Of a stretch of DNA of 64,000 bases, positions 32,068-40,811 are shown in pieces. The notes under the pieces are model-generated. The model saw only the letters and a program-made list of their open reading frames with translations. It did no database searches and had not been told where the DNA came from. This DNA comes from Photobacterium alginatilyticum (GTDB taxonomy: Bacteria; Pseudomonadota; Gammaproteobacteria; Enterobacterales; Vibrionaceae). Each line of letters opens with the position of its first letter. Within the stretch, counting starts at the first letter, position 1. Location: the NCBI RefSeq assembly GCF_009910675.1, contig NZ_RSEJ01000013.1:86443-150442 (forward strand), read 5' to 3'. The translations under genes and the position numbers were made by a program.

Positions 32068-32782
32068 TAATCACCTGCACTGTGTGGTTATAGGAAAAAG
32101 CTTCACCAGTATTGGCTTTCTCAATCACCAATGAAATATGCACCATACCGTTATTTTGCAATCCTGCCCCTTCAACAACGAATTCGACAGACTTCACGTC
32201 CTCGGCAATCCGATTCCCTTGCCGGGTCAACAAGTTTCCCGCCAGGCAATATTCGACTTTATCGCCATAGACATAGGCTCGCTTCGCTGGTGAAGAATAT
32301 ACGGGCGAGGCAGCAAGGTTAACGGTCAGCTCACCTTGCTCGGTCCCGTCAGCGACAGAATTAATCTTATTTTGATCTCGTTTAGCCTCATATTCCATGG
32401 CCGACGGCAAGCCAATCGCCAGGGCCAAGCCAGCCTGCGCATTAATCGCTTTCCATTCGGTGGCCGAACCTATTGCCGGGACAAGGCTCATTGCTGCGCT
32501 ATCGGGATTTCCCTGATAAAAGCCAGAGTACCTGACCGGATAAAAAGACAGACAAGTGCCGAAGTTGGATGTCGAGATACTGTTAGGCGCGGCATGACGC
32601 ACCTCCCGGGTGATTTTTTCCAAGGCAAAGCGCGCAATCGACTGGGCCCGGTCACGGTTTACCGTATCGACATATCCCTGCGTCCCCAACTGCAGGTAAC
32701 TACCGATAGCCAGTGAAATAAAGCCAAGGATCACCAAGGCCATCACCATTTCAACCAGGGTAAAGCCTCTTTGCCACCTCAT
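32057..32782 (-). CDS. mshO: MSHA minor pilin MshO
   Basis: Prepilin-like protein of 241 residues with a type IV leader MRWQRG before FTLVEMVMALVILGF, processed by a prepilin peptidase encoded elsewhere. In size and order it corresponds to the PilW/GspJ-like minor pseudopilin that helps build the pilus tip. It shares one base with the mshD stop and overlaps mshP. Confidence 0.9.
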   Translation of the reverse strand: MRWQRGFTLVEMVMALVILGFISLAIGSYLQLGTQGYVDTVNRDRAQSIARFALEKITREVRHAAPNSISTSNFGTCLSFYPVRYSGFYQGNPDSAAMSLVPAIGSATEWKAINAQAGLALAIGLPSAMEYEAKRDQNKINSVADGTEQGELTVNLAASPVYSSPAKRAYVYGDKVEYCLAGNLLTRQGNRIAEDVKSVEFVVEGAGLQNNGMVHISLVIEKANTGEAFSYNHTVQVINVL

Positions 32783-33492
32783 CAGTAATTACTCCTATAG
32801 GCAACAAAGTCATAGGTGCCATAACGGCCGGTATCGACCTCGACATCAATCCGCTTGTGCTGATGAGGAAAAGCGTTATTTGGATAGCTGGTATTAAGGG
32901 AGGTATCGTAGCTGACCGCAATTTTTACCGTCATGTTCAGATAACGCTCATTTTTCCCCTGCTCGTCTGCCAGCAGGTTCTCAATAAACCCGCGCCAGGG
33001 AAATTGGTTACTGCTATAGCGCTTGCCACACAGAGAGAAATCCCCCCAGCAGCCGTGAAAGTCATCGACATCATCAGCGGCAGAGACCATCAGCCCCCAG
33101 CCCAGTCGATCACCGCTGATCGGATCAACGTAGGCAAAATACTCTTTGCTGGTCCCATCCTGCTGGACATCATCCCGCGGCCAGCTACCTGAGTTTTCCG
33201 GTACTGTACACGGCTGTGCCCCGGCTTCACCGCAGCGCACCGCACTGTCTCCGAATGGATCGCTATATTCGTCAAATTTGCGCGACAGTACTTCATTAAG
33301 AAAGGCATTGCCGATTGCAGAAGCACGGGCCTGATAATACGGCGTTGCCGAGCGTTCAGCCTGAGGAAACAGAAAGCTGGTGAGCGTGATCATGGCAATG
33401 CCCAGGATCACGATGCTGATAATCCCTTCTATCAGGGTAAAACCTGCCTGCCTGACTGTTAGCCTTAAACACGGACCACTAGCAACCGGCAT
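32782..33492 (-). CDS. mshD: MSHA minor pilin MshD
   Basis: Minor prepilin of 236 residues. The start is taken as the ATG at 33492, giving a leader of about 17 residues ending RQAG before FTLIEGIISIVILGI. The open frame extends 51 codons further upstream but there it lies entirely within mshC and has no prepilin character. The gene overlaps the end of mshC by 14 bp. It probably corresponds to a PilV/GspI-like tip subunit. Confidence 0.88.
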   Translation of the reverse strand: MPVASGPCLRLTVRQAGFTLIEGIISIVILGIAMITLTSFLFPQAERSATPYYQARASAIGNAFLNEVLSRKFDEYSDPFGDSAVRCGEAGAQPCTVPENSGSWPRDDVQQDGTSKEYFAYVDPISGDRLGWGLMVSAADDVDDFHGCWGDFSLCGKRYSSNQFPWRGFIENLLADEQGKNERYLNMTVKIAVSYDTSLNTSYPNNAFPHQHKRIDVEVDTGRYGTYDFVAYRSNY

Positions 33493-34000
33493 AGATATAC
33501 CCTTCCTGATTGATACACATGGTGGTTGTCTCATTGCCTCCCGAGCGGAAAGTGATCTTGCAGCCCGAGTTACTTCGGCAGGCATAGACCCGCGCCTCAT
33601 TGTCACCAGAGCCGGTAAAGTAAAAGGGCTGTCCCAGCATATCAAAATACAAGTTGGTGACAGTTAGACCTTCGGCGGACAGGCTCAGGTTATTATCAGC
33701 AGCCGTCAGTGCCGGCGGCATACTCGGCAGGACATTCTCACAGCGAGGACTACCCAAATAACCCGATGTGATTTGCAAGGTATAACAGGAGGCATTAGGG
33801 TCAGTAGCCGATGAGATCGAGTGGTTCATCGACAGGGTTTGGACTTGTCTGGCAATGGCAACCGCCTGATCACGGTTCAGGTGTGCATCGAAGCTGCTGG
33901 GGCCGATCATTTTCGAAGTTGCGGTGGCACCGAGTATGCCAATAAGAATAATGACAACCACCAGCTCAACCAATGTAAATCCACGTTCAGTGCCGGGCAT
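33479..34000 (-). CDS. mshC: MSHA minor pilin MshC
   Basis: Minor prepilin of 173 residues with leader MPGTERG before FTLVELVVVIILIGILGA, like GspH/FimU proteins. C-terminal cysteines (CRSNSGCK and the terminal YAGC) likely form disulphides. It is separated from mshA by 96 bp that contain a terminator-like hairpin, so it is expected to be expressed below the major pilin. Confidence 0.9.
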   Translation of the reverse strand: MPGTERGFTLVELVVVIILIGILGATATSKMIGPSSFDAHLNRDQAVAIARQVQTLSMNHSISSATDPNASCYTLQITSGYLGSPRCENVLPSMPPALTAADNNLSLSAEGLTVTNLYFDMLGQPFYFTGSGDNEARVYACRSNSGCKITFRSGGNETTTMCINQEGYIYAGC

Positions 34001-34072
34001 TGTCCACCCTATATAATAAAAATGTAATCAAGTCCTATTTTAAAAAGACGCCGTAAAGCGCCCTTTTAAAAT

Positions 34073-34091
34073 AGAGCCTCATTGAGGCTCT
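34073..34091 (-). terminator. Hairpin after the major pilin gene mshA
   Basis: AGAGCCTC and GAGGCTCT form an exact 8-bp stem with a 3-base loop starting just after the mshA stop, followed on the minus strand by ATTTTAAAA. The T-run is interrupted, so partial termination, or protection of the mshA mRNA 3' end, is likely. It separates mshBA from mshCDOPQ. Confidence 0.65.
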
Positions 34092-34096
34092 AATTA

Positions 34097-34603
34097 CTAA
34101 TTATTACAACCACTATCTTTGATAGTTGTTTTAGCTGCAGAAGCTGCAGTTGTACCCGTAGCTTCTGTGTAAGAAACATAACAATTAGTTGTTTCTATTG
34201 CAGCGATAGTATCCGCTGTTGCCTTACCTTTAAAGGTGAATACCGCCTTATTAGTTGTATTGTCTGCTGCGTATGCAGACTGCCAATCGGCACTGTCTAG
34301 TCCAGTTACTGCCGCTTTAATTCCGGTAGTTTGTGCAGTTGGATATCCTAAGTGGGTGTTAACTCCATCTGCAGCAGGAACTGGAGTAGCAGTTTTTTCC
34401 TTACCGTCTACACCAGTTAGAGCTGACTTACCGTATACGATACCAGCTGCACCATCAATAGCTCCTTTCAAACCCTGCAATGATGCCTTACGTGCGTCAT
34501 CCTGGAAGTTCATGAATTTAGGTGCTGCGGTTACCGCCAGAATACCCAAAATTACAATCACAACCACCAATTCAATTAGCGTAAAACCGCCCTGACGTTT
34601 CAT
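34097..34603 (-). CDS. mshA: MSHA major pilin subunit MshA
   Basis: Major structural subunit of the mannose-sensitive haemagglutinin pilus. The 168-residue type IVa prepilin has a 6-residue leader MKRQGG before [18 protein letters not shown] with Glu5, the alpha1 helix, an Ala/Thr-rich variable middle and a C-terminal disulphide loop (Cys near 144 and 166). Identity as MshA rather than MshB rests on order: mshB lies 13 bp upstream and mshC downstream. Codons are strikingly different from neighbouring genes, favouring GCT, GTT, ACT, GTA and TTA, as expected for a very highly expressed gene. Confidence 0.93.
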   Translation of the reverse strand: MKRQGGFTLIELVVVIVILGILAVTAAPKFMNFQDDARKASLQGLKGAIDGAAGIVYGKSALTGVDGKEKTATPVPAADGVNTHLGYPTAQTTGIKAAVTGLDSADWQSAYAADNTTNKAVFTFKGKATADTIAAIETTNCYVSYTEATGTTAASAAKTTIKDSGCNN

Positions 34604-34616
34604 AACTTACTCCTAC

Positions 34617-35204
34617 TTATTTCAAATTGACTTCGACACGGCCCAAAGCCGGTTTATATGTAAATGAATGTCCGGCCTCAACATCGGTTGAGCCCGACCC
34701 ATTCGTTCCGGCCGAAGCCAGCTGGTAATAACGACAAAGCTTTGCTGAATTATCAGTACCAGCTTTAACGTAAAACACATAGTTTCCGCTCGCGGCATCA
34801 CTGCTGTTGGTTGTTGCCAGCGGCGGGTTTTGTAACAAATTCTCCAGTAACGCCTGACAGTCTGTGGCATTGATGGCACCGACATTTGAATTGCCGGTCG
34901 TCAATGCATACGGATAACCATCACGCACACTCTTATCGGTTGTTGCTTTGGTCAGCAAAAAGTCGGTACCATCATAGTCAACCAGATACTGGCCACTGCT
35001 GTTTGCTGGTCGGCCATAGGCTTCCCATTGAGCACGGGCAGACAGGACTGCCGTCGCGAAACCTCCGGCAACACCTTCTATCGAGGCTTTCTTGGCCTCA
35101 TCGGTGACCTGCAGAAATCGAGGCAGTGCCGTTGCCGCCAGCAGGCCGACAACGATAATCACAATAACGAGCTCTACAAGGGAAAATCCGCGTTGTTTGT
35201 TCAT
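34617..35204 (-). CDS. mshB: MSHA pilin-like protein MshB
   Basis: Prepilin of 195 residues with leader MNKQRG before FSLVELVIVIIVVGLLAATA. It resembles MshA in overall plan but is longer and has normal codon use, so it is probably a minor subunit. It directly precedes mshA (13 bp), and the two may share the strong promoter known upstream of mshB in V. cholerae; here that would have to lie in the end of mshF or the short gap. Confidence 0.9.
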   Translation of the reverse strand: MNKQRGFSLVELVIVIIVVGLLAATALPRFLQVTDEAKKASIEGVAGGFATAVLSARAQWEAYGRPANSSGQYLVDYDGTDFLLTKATTDKSVRDGYPYALTTGNSNVGAINATDCQALLENLLQNPPLATTNSSDAASGNYVFYVKAGTDNSAKLCRYYQLASAGTNGSGSTDVEAGHSFTYKPALGRVEVNLK

Positions 35205-35223
35205 TTTGATACTTCTCTATTCG

Positions 35224-35715
35224 TCATAAAAACGACGCTTGATCCGTCAAAAAGCCGTTAATGCGTATTCTCTCATTTTTAAAATATAATTCCAGCCAAT
35301 TACCGTCACTTATTTGGTAATAACACGAATTATATCGACCTGATCTCAGTTCTTTTTTTGACCTAAACTGAATAAACGATACAGAGCCCCCTCTGGAGGC
35401 CAGCAGATCCCACATTTTTTGACAATCCATTTGGCCATCAGTGATAACAACCGGCCAGCCGCGAGGGGTAAACTCGACATCGATTGTCGCTATCTCTAAC
35501 CGAGCAGGCTTGCCTTCAAGCTCCCACTGCTGACGCAGGGCAGAAGCACTTTTGTAAAAGGTCTGCTTGAGTACACTCAGCCTGGCGTGCTCTGCCTCTT
35601 GTTTTATTTCTATACCTTTTGTCAGCATCGCTGCGACAATAAGGCCACTACCGCAAAACCAGATGAAATGCTGAAGACGTCTTTTCTGCCGCCGGTTAAA
35701 CGCCTCTAGCCACAT
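35224..35715 (-). CDS. mshF: MSHA biogenesis protein MshF
   Basis: A 163-residue protein with one N-terminal membrane helix (about residues 15-32, HFIWFCGSGLIVAAML) and a soluble C-terminal domain; function unknown. The ATG at 35715 (MWLEAFNRRQKRR) is chosen because the upstream extension lies inside mshG and is Trp/Cys-rich noise. It overlaps the mshG stop by 20 bp and ends 19 bp before mshB. Confidence 0.8.
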   Translation of the reverse strand: MWLEAFNRRQKRRLQHFIWFCGSGLIVAAMLTKGIEIKQEAEHARLSVLKQTFYKSASALRQQWELEGKPARLEIATIDVEFTPRGWPVVITDGQMDCQKMWDLLASRGGSVSFIQFRSKKELRSGRYNSCYYQISDGNWLELYFKNERIRINGFLTDQASFL

Positions 35716-36916
35716 CAAGCAGACTCCACATCGGTAAGAAAATCCCCAACGCCAACAACAGAACCATAATTGCCACAATCAGCAACAGAAGCGGCTCTAT
35801 CCGGGCAGTCAGCGTTTTCAGGTCATAATCAACCTCGCGATCATAAAAGTCGGAGACTTCGAGCAACAAGTCATCAACCTGACCGGTTTCTTCACCCACG
35901 GCAATCATCTGCAATACCAGTGGCGTAAACACCCCTGACTGGCTGGCCGTACTGGCTATGGTATTACCGCCCTCGATACCGTTTTTCATCTCTATCAGAC
36001 GATTTTCGAGAAAGCGGTTACCCAGGGCCTCTGCTGCCATCTGGATCGCCTGGTTCAAAGGCACACCAGCACGGATCATCAGGGAAAAGGTGCGCGAAAA
36101 GCGCGATAACTGGGCCCGGTTGACGATATCACCAACAATCGGCACTTTCAGCCGCCACCGGTCCCACTTTTCATTACCAGCCGGTGTCTGGCGCCACATT
36201 CTGATCCCGATCCAGCTAGCCACCAGTCCGCCTAGCAACAGTGGCCAATAATTAACAAAAAAGTTCGAACTGGCGATCAATATCCGGGTCGGCAGAGGGA
36301 GATCCACCCCGAACCGGCTGAACATAGAGGTAAACTGCGGGATCACCTTAACGTTCAGCACGACCATCGCCAGCATAATTGCCGAGATCACAAAGGTCGG
36401 ATAACGCATCGCCGATTTGATCCGGCGCCGGGTCTCCATTTCCTGCTCGAAATAGTTCGCCAGTTGCAGCAGCGACTCATCCAGTCGCCCCGTATTTTCG
36501 CCGACATGGATCATCGACACATACAGCTCCGAAAACACCCGTGGATGCTGCTTCATCGAGACCGACAGTGAGCGACCATTGGTCAGTTCATCCGTAACCG
36601 CATCTAATGCTTCCTTCATTAGCGGATGTGACGAACTCTGACTCAACCCTTTAATGGCCCGCAGCAAAGGCACGCCAGCCTTGGTGAGGCTATAGAGCTG
36701 GCGACTAAATATCACCAGTATCTCCAGCGGCACCCGGCTTTGAAACATAGACTGGAGATCCCAACCTTGTCCCTCGGCTTTCCCCTGACGGATCTCCAAC
36801 GGGATGATGCCCTGTCGCATCAGCAGATCAGCCGCTGCATCCTGGCTGGCCGCTTCGATTTGGCCACGCTTCAGACCGCCTTGGTTATCCCGTCCGCGAT
36901 AGTTAAATACCGGCAT
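35696..36916 (-). CDS. mshG: MSHA inner-membrane platform protein MshG
   Basis: PilC/GspF-type platform protein that couples the assembly ATPase to the growing pilus. The 406-residue protein has two T2SSF domains (about 70-195 and 275-395), each with membrane helices, and the typical motifs SLSVSMKQHPRVFSELYVSMI and GVPLNQAIQMAAEAL. It follows mshE by 21 bp. Confidence 0.95.
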   Translation of the reverse strand: MPVFNYRGRDNQGGLKRGQIEAASQDAAADLLMRQGIIPLEIRQGKAEGQGWDLQSMFQSRVPLEILVIFSRQLYSLTKAGVPLLRAIKGLSQSSSHPLMKEALDAVTDELTNGRSLSVSMKQHPRVFSELYVSMIHVGENTGRLDESLLQLANYFEQEMETRRRIKSAMRYPTFVISAIMLAMVVLNVKVIPQFTSMFSRFGVDLPLPTRILIASSNFFVNYWPLLLGGLVASWIGIRMWRQTPAGNEKWDRWRLKVPIVGDIVNRAQLSRFSRTFSLMIRAGVPLNQAIQMAAEALGNRFLENRLIEMKNGIEGGNTIASTASQSGVFTPLVLQMIAVGEETGQVDDLLLEVSDFYDREVDYDLKTLTARIEPLLLLIVAIMVLLLALGIFLPMWSLLDVARGV

Positions 36917-36937
36917 ATACTAGCTCCTATCGCACAA

Positions 36938-38683
36938 TCACAGCACGTGGCCGTCATTGAGATCAGCGGCAATAAAATCAGTGGTATTCAAATCGCCTTC
37001 ACCCAGCAACAGCACTTCCTCCAGGCTCGTGCGCCCTTCAAGCGCCAGCTCCATGGCTGACTCAATCAGTGGTTTGTAGCCAGAGGCGTTACGGGCTATC
37101 TGGCTAAACAACACCGCATCATTGGCACGCAGTGCATCCATCATCGGCTGATCCAGCTCAAGCAGTTCAAAGACCCCGATACGCCCTTTATAACCGGTAA
37201 AGTTGCAGCTTTGGCAACCTCTTCCCCGGTGGAACTCACGGTGAAGATGCAGCGGGAAACGAGCCTTGAGCCATTGCTGCTTGGCCCCGTCCAGCTCTTC
37301 GCGTTCGGTGCAGTCTTTACACACCCGACGCACCAGGCGCTGAGCCAACACGGCACGAACAGCACTGGCTACCAGATAACCCGGCGCCTCCATGTCCATC
37401 ATTCGCAGCGCACTGTCAATTGCATCGTTGGTGTGCAGGGTCGACAATACCAAGTGACCCGTCAGCGCCGATCGCAGGCCGATTTCGACCGTTTCCTGAT
37501 CGCGCATCTCACCGACCAGAATAATATCGGGATCCTGACGAAGAAACGTTCGCAGGATTGATGAAAACGTCAAGCCAATCTTGCTGTTTACCTGAACCTG
37601 ATTAACCCGGGGCAGGCGATATTCCACCGGATCTTCTGCCGTGATCAGCTTCTTGCCTGGCTTGTTCAGCTCACTGAGGGCACCGTAGAGAGTGGTGGTT
37701 TTACCGGACCCGGTCGGGCCGGTCACCAGGATCATCCCATGCGGCCGCTTGAGCTGGCGACGAAAACGCGGCAGCAAGTCAGCGGGCATACCGATCTCTT
37801 CCAGGCTCAGGATACCTGCCGACTGATCAAGCAAACGCATCACCACGGACTCACCGTGCTGAACCGGCATCGTAGACACACGCACATCCACCGAGTGGCC
37901 GCGAACCTTGACGTTAAACCGGCCGTCTTGCGGCAGACGCTTTTCCGAGATATCCAGTCCGCTCATCAGCTTCAGGCGCAGCACCAAAGCCGCCGACACA
38001 CTGGCCTCATTAAGCAAGGTTTCATGCAATACCCCATCGATACGCTGGCGAATACGCAGCACATCGGCATCGGGCTCGATATGGATATCTGACGCACCAA
38101 CCTGGATCGCATCCTCAAACAAGGAGTTAATCAGCTTAACAACGGTCACTTCGTCATTGTCAGAATCATCAAAACCAAAACTATAATCCGTTTCGCTTTG
38201 ATGCTCGGCCTGTAACTGCTCGGCAAACGAGACGATTTCCTGGGTCCGGCGGTAATAGCGGTCAAAAGCGGAAATCAACTGACGCTCGGGCGCAATAACC
38301 AGCTCAACCCGGTATTGTGCCAGTTGATCGTAAACAGCCTCCTGCGCAGCCAGATCTGCCGGATCGCTCATCGCCACCCGAACGGTATCGCCCCGTACGC
38401 CAATAACCAGTGCCCGCAGGCGACGGGCGTGCACCTCGGAGAGCAATGACACCGAGTCGGCATCAACCGATACCCGGGTAAGATCGACCAAGGGAATATC
38501 CAGCTGACGAGACAGGAAAGAAAGCATCTGCTGCTCACTCAAAAACCCCATGCTGATCAGGGTATCCCCCAGCTTGCGGCCGGTCGTCTGCTGTTTGCCC
38601 AGCGCCTGCTCTAGCTGATCCTGGGTGACTATGCCCTCTTCTACCAACAGATCGCCAAGGCGCTTTCTTAATCTAATTTGCAT
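36938..38683 (-). CDS. mshE: MSHA pilus extension ATPase MshE (c-di-GMP responsive)
   Basis: PilB/GspE-family hexameric ATPase that powers pilus extension. The 581-residue protein begins with two MshEN motifs, RLGDLLVEEGIVTQDQLEQAL and KLGDTLISMGFLSEQQML-type, the known cyclic-di-GMP binding units, then the catalytic domain with Walker A GPTGSGKTT and the Asp and His boxes. A CxxC-type zinc element (CKDCTE, CQSCNF) lies near 450-490. So pilus assembly here should be controlled by c-di-GMP. No retraction ATPase (PilT) gene is present in the locus; vibrios use one from elsewhere. Confidence 0.96.
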   Translation of the reverse strand: MQIRLRKRLGDLLVEEGIVTQDQLEQALGKQQTTGRKLGDTLISMGFLSEQQMLSFLSRQLDIPLVDLTRVSVDADSVSLLSEVHARRLRALVIGVRGDTVRVAMSDPADLAAQEAVYDQLAQYRVELVIAPERQLISAFDRYYRRTQEIVSFAEQLQAEHQSETDYSFGFDDSDNDEVTVVKLINSLFEDAIQVGASDIHIEPDADVLRIRQRIDGVLHETLLNEASVSAALVLRLKLMSGLDISEKRLPQDGRFNVKVRGHSVDVRVSTMPVQHGESVVMRLLDQSAGILSLEEIGMPADLLPRFRRQLKRPHGMILVTGPTGSGKTTTLYGALSELNKPGKKLITAEDPVEYRLPRVNQVQVNSKIGLTFSSILRTFLRQDPDIILVGEMRDQETVEIGLRSALTGHLVLSTLHTNDAIDSALRMMDMEAPGYLVASAVRAVLAQRLVRRVCKDCTEREELDGAKQQWLKARFPLHLHREFHRGRGCQSCNFTGYKGRIGVFELLELDQPMMDALRANDAVLFSQIARNASGYKPLIESAMELALEGRTSLEEVLLLGEGDLNTTDFIAADLNDGHVL

Positions 38684-38688
38684 TGCGC

Positions 38689-39963
38689 TTAGCCCTCCCG
38701 AGCCTCAAGCAGCGCCAGGCGCTGTTGGATAAACTGTTGTGACTGCGATGAAATTCGTCCCATCAACAAGGCCTGTTTATAGGCATCCAGTGCTTTCTCA
38801 GCGTCTTTGCTGCGCTCCAGGGCAATCCCCAAACCCAGCCACCAGCGGCCATCATAAGGCTCTTCTGTAACCAGCAATTGATAGCTGCTCATCGCCAGCT
38901 CGTTGTTATTCAACTGCTGGGCCAGGGCGCCGCGCATCGCGAGATAGCCACTGTGGTTCTTTTTGGGCATTCGGCTCAATACATTCAGAGCAGCCTGCTG
39001 CTGAGATTCGTTAACCAGCAGCTTTGCCATCGTCAGGCGCAAATCTGGCTGATCGCCATCAAGCACCAGTCCGTCTTGGAGCGTGGCAATCGCCTTGCGA
39101 ATATCTCCCCGCCCGTAATACAGGGCCGCGAGTTTTTGCCGGGCCCTGATCCATTCCGGCTGATATTTCAACGTCTGCTTCAGAAAACCAATGGCTTTGC
39201 GGCTATCACCAGCCTTCAGGGCTTTCTGCGCTTTTTTATACTCCACATTGGCAAGCTGTTCGGCATCGAGCTCAACGGTTTCAATCATTAACTCTTCAGC
39301 AGGCGCTTCATCATCACGCTCCACCGGTTGAGTCGTTGAATTCTCTCGCACAGCTACCCGGCTGGAGCCTTGCTCTGGCTTGAGCGCTGACTTTGGCTTA
39401 AATTCTTGCTTTGGTTTAAGCGCTTGCCTTGGACGAGCTTCTTGCTCTGCGCTGGACTTCACCGCTGGTTTCGGAGCTGGCGCCTGTTGAGCCGCTTTTT
39501 TTATCCTTGGTTTATCCTCACGCACGACCCTCGGCACTGTCTTGGCCTCAATCACCGAGAGCGGCTCTGTTGTCGGCTTTGTCTCTTTATCACCTTGTTG
39601 CTCTAAGACTTGAGTTACAACTGGCTCAACATCGGCTCTCGCCTGGGCGACTTCAACAGCCGCATTCGGCGCTGGTACTGCATCATACTCTGTGCCTGAA
39701 ATCACATGTTGGTACTCTGGCACAACTGGGGCTGACAGCACATCAACTGTTGCGGGAGCTGGACTAACTGCATGACTATTCGCCCCCAGCCACCAACCTG
39801 CACCTCCCACTATCAACGCCGCACATACACCAAACACCGCCCATTTCGGCCCATGATTTTTCGGAACCGGTTTAACGACCGCGGCCTGCAAAGGTTGCGC
39901 GGCGACTGAGGAAGGGTTCTTTTGCTGATTCAGCGCATTAAGCTTTTTATTTATCTCGCTCAT
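38689..39963 (-). CDS. mshN: MSHA biogenesis TPR protein MshN
   Basis: A 424-residue protein with a short cytoplasmic N-terminus, one membrane helix (about 40-60, WAVFGVCAALIVGGAGWWLG), a Lys/Pro/Ala-rich linker with degenerate repeats of the type LKPKQEFKPKS (about 170-215), and C-terminal TPR repeats (about 250-420). It may connect the inner-membrane complex with the secretin. The ATG at 39963 (MSEINKKLNAL) follows the mshM stop almost directly; the longer frame to 39999 is inside mshM. Confidence 0.87.
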   Translation of the reverse strand: MSEINKKLNALNQQKNPSSVAAQPLQAAVVKPVPKNHGPKWAVFGVCAALIVGGAGWWLGANSHAVSPAPATVDVLSAPVVPEYQHVISGTEYDAVPAPNAAVEVAQARADVEPVVTQVLEQQGDKETKPTTEPLSVIEAKTVPRVVREDKPRIKKAAQQAPAPKPAVKSSAEQEARPRQALKPKQEFKPKSALKPEQGSSRVAVRENSTTQPVERDDEAPAEELMIETVELDAEQLANVEYKKAQKALKAGDSRKAIGFLKQTLKYQPEWIRARQKLAALYYGRGDIRKAIATLQDGLVLDGDQPDLRLTMAKLLVNESQQQAALNVLSRMPKKNHSGYLAMRGALAQQLNNNELAMSSYQLLVTEEPYDGRWWLGLGIALERSKDAEKALDAYKQALLMGRISSQSQQFIQQRLALLEAREG

Positions 39964-39965
39964 AT

Positions 39966-40808
39966 TCAGTGCCATCCCCACAGCACCGGGTACGTCCATT
40001 TAGGCTGACGTGCCCCTAATGTATCTTTTACTGCCATCAAGACTTCTTTCCGACCTACTGACTGCGCATTACTGCTGCTTGCTGCGATTAATGCTTTATG
40101 ACAAAGCTGATTGATAAGCCGAGGGATCCCCTGACTGGCTTTCCAAAGCTCACGATATTGCGCCAGCTCGAACAACTCCCGCTGGCAGCCTGCACTACTC
40201 AGGCGAAACTCGATATAGGCAATGGTCTCGGCCAGATCCAACGGACGCAGACAGGCTCTGAATGTAATACGTTGCCGAAGCTGACGCATATGATGCTGGT
40301 CGAGCCGGTGATCCAGCTCTGGCTGGCCCAGCAATACGATATGCAGCAACTTCTCATGTTCTGTTTCCAAATTTCCGAGCAGGCGGAGTGTTTCCAGCGC
40401 ATCATCAGGCAGTGCCTGCGCCTCGTCGAGCAGTACCACCACAGATTTTCCGGCAGCTTTACGTTCAATAAGTGCTTGCTGAAGCTGCTCTGTCACGGCG
40501 GTATTATCGCCCTCGACCGAAATGGCCAACTCTCGCGCCAATGCCAGACGAAGCTCATGGCCGCTGGCCGCGGGTGTGGGCAGGTACGCCAATTCGAACA
40601 GCTCCGGCAGCTGTTTTATCAGCATTCGGCAAACCAGGGTTTTTCCCGTACCGACCTCACCGGAAATCTGAATAATGCCTTCCCCCATTTCCAAGGCGGC
40701 CAGCGTCGTCTGGATCGCCTCCAGGTGGGGAGGCAATGCATAAAACAACGCGGTATTCGGGGTCAGCGAGAAGGGTAATTCCTCAAGGCCAAAGTGCGAC
40801 TGGTACAT
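39966..40808 (-). CDS. mshM: MSHA biogenesis ATPase MshM (ExeA-like)
   Basis: AAA+ ATPase of the ExeA/GspA family, 280 residues, beginning MYQSHFGLEELPFSLTPNT, with Walker A GEVGTGKT near residue 50 and Walker B VVLLDEAQALP. ExeA-like ATPases help secretin placement in the cell wall; that role is inferred for MshM. It starts 3 bp after mshL, the secretin gene, supporting the link. Confidence 0.92.
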   Translation of the reverse strand: MYQSHFGLEELPFSLTPNTALFYALPPHLEAIQTTLAALEMGEGIIQISGEVGTGKTLVCRMLIKQLPELFELAYLPTPAASGHELRLALARELAISVEGDNTAVTEQLQQALIERKAAGKSVVVLLDEAQALPDDALETLRLLGNLETEHEKLLHIVLLGQPELDHRLDQHHMRQLRQRITFRACLRPLDLAETIAYIEFRLSSAGCQRELFELAQYRELWKASQGIPRLINQLCHKALIAASSSNAQSVGRKEVLMAVKDTLGARQPKWTYPVLWGWH

Positions 40809-40811
40809 GGC

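Noticed and set aside
38689..39963. Lys/Pro-rich repeats in mshN as a possible tandem-repeat locus
   Set aside because: The repeats are degenerate at both protein and DNA level and fit an ordinary flexible linker.
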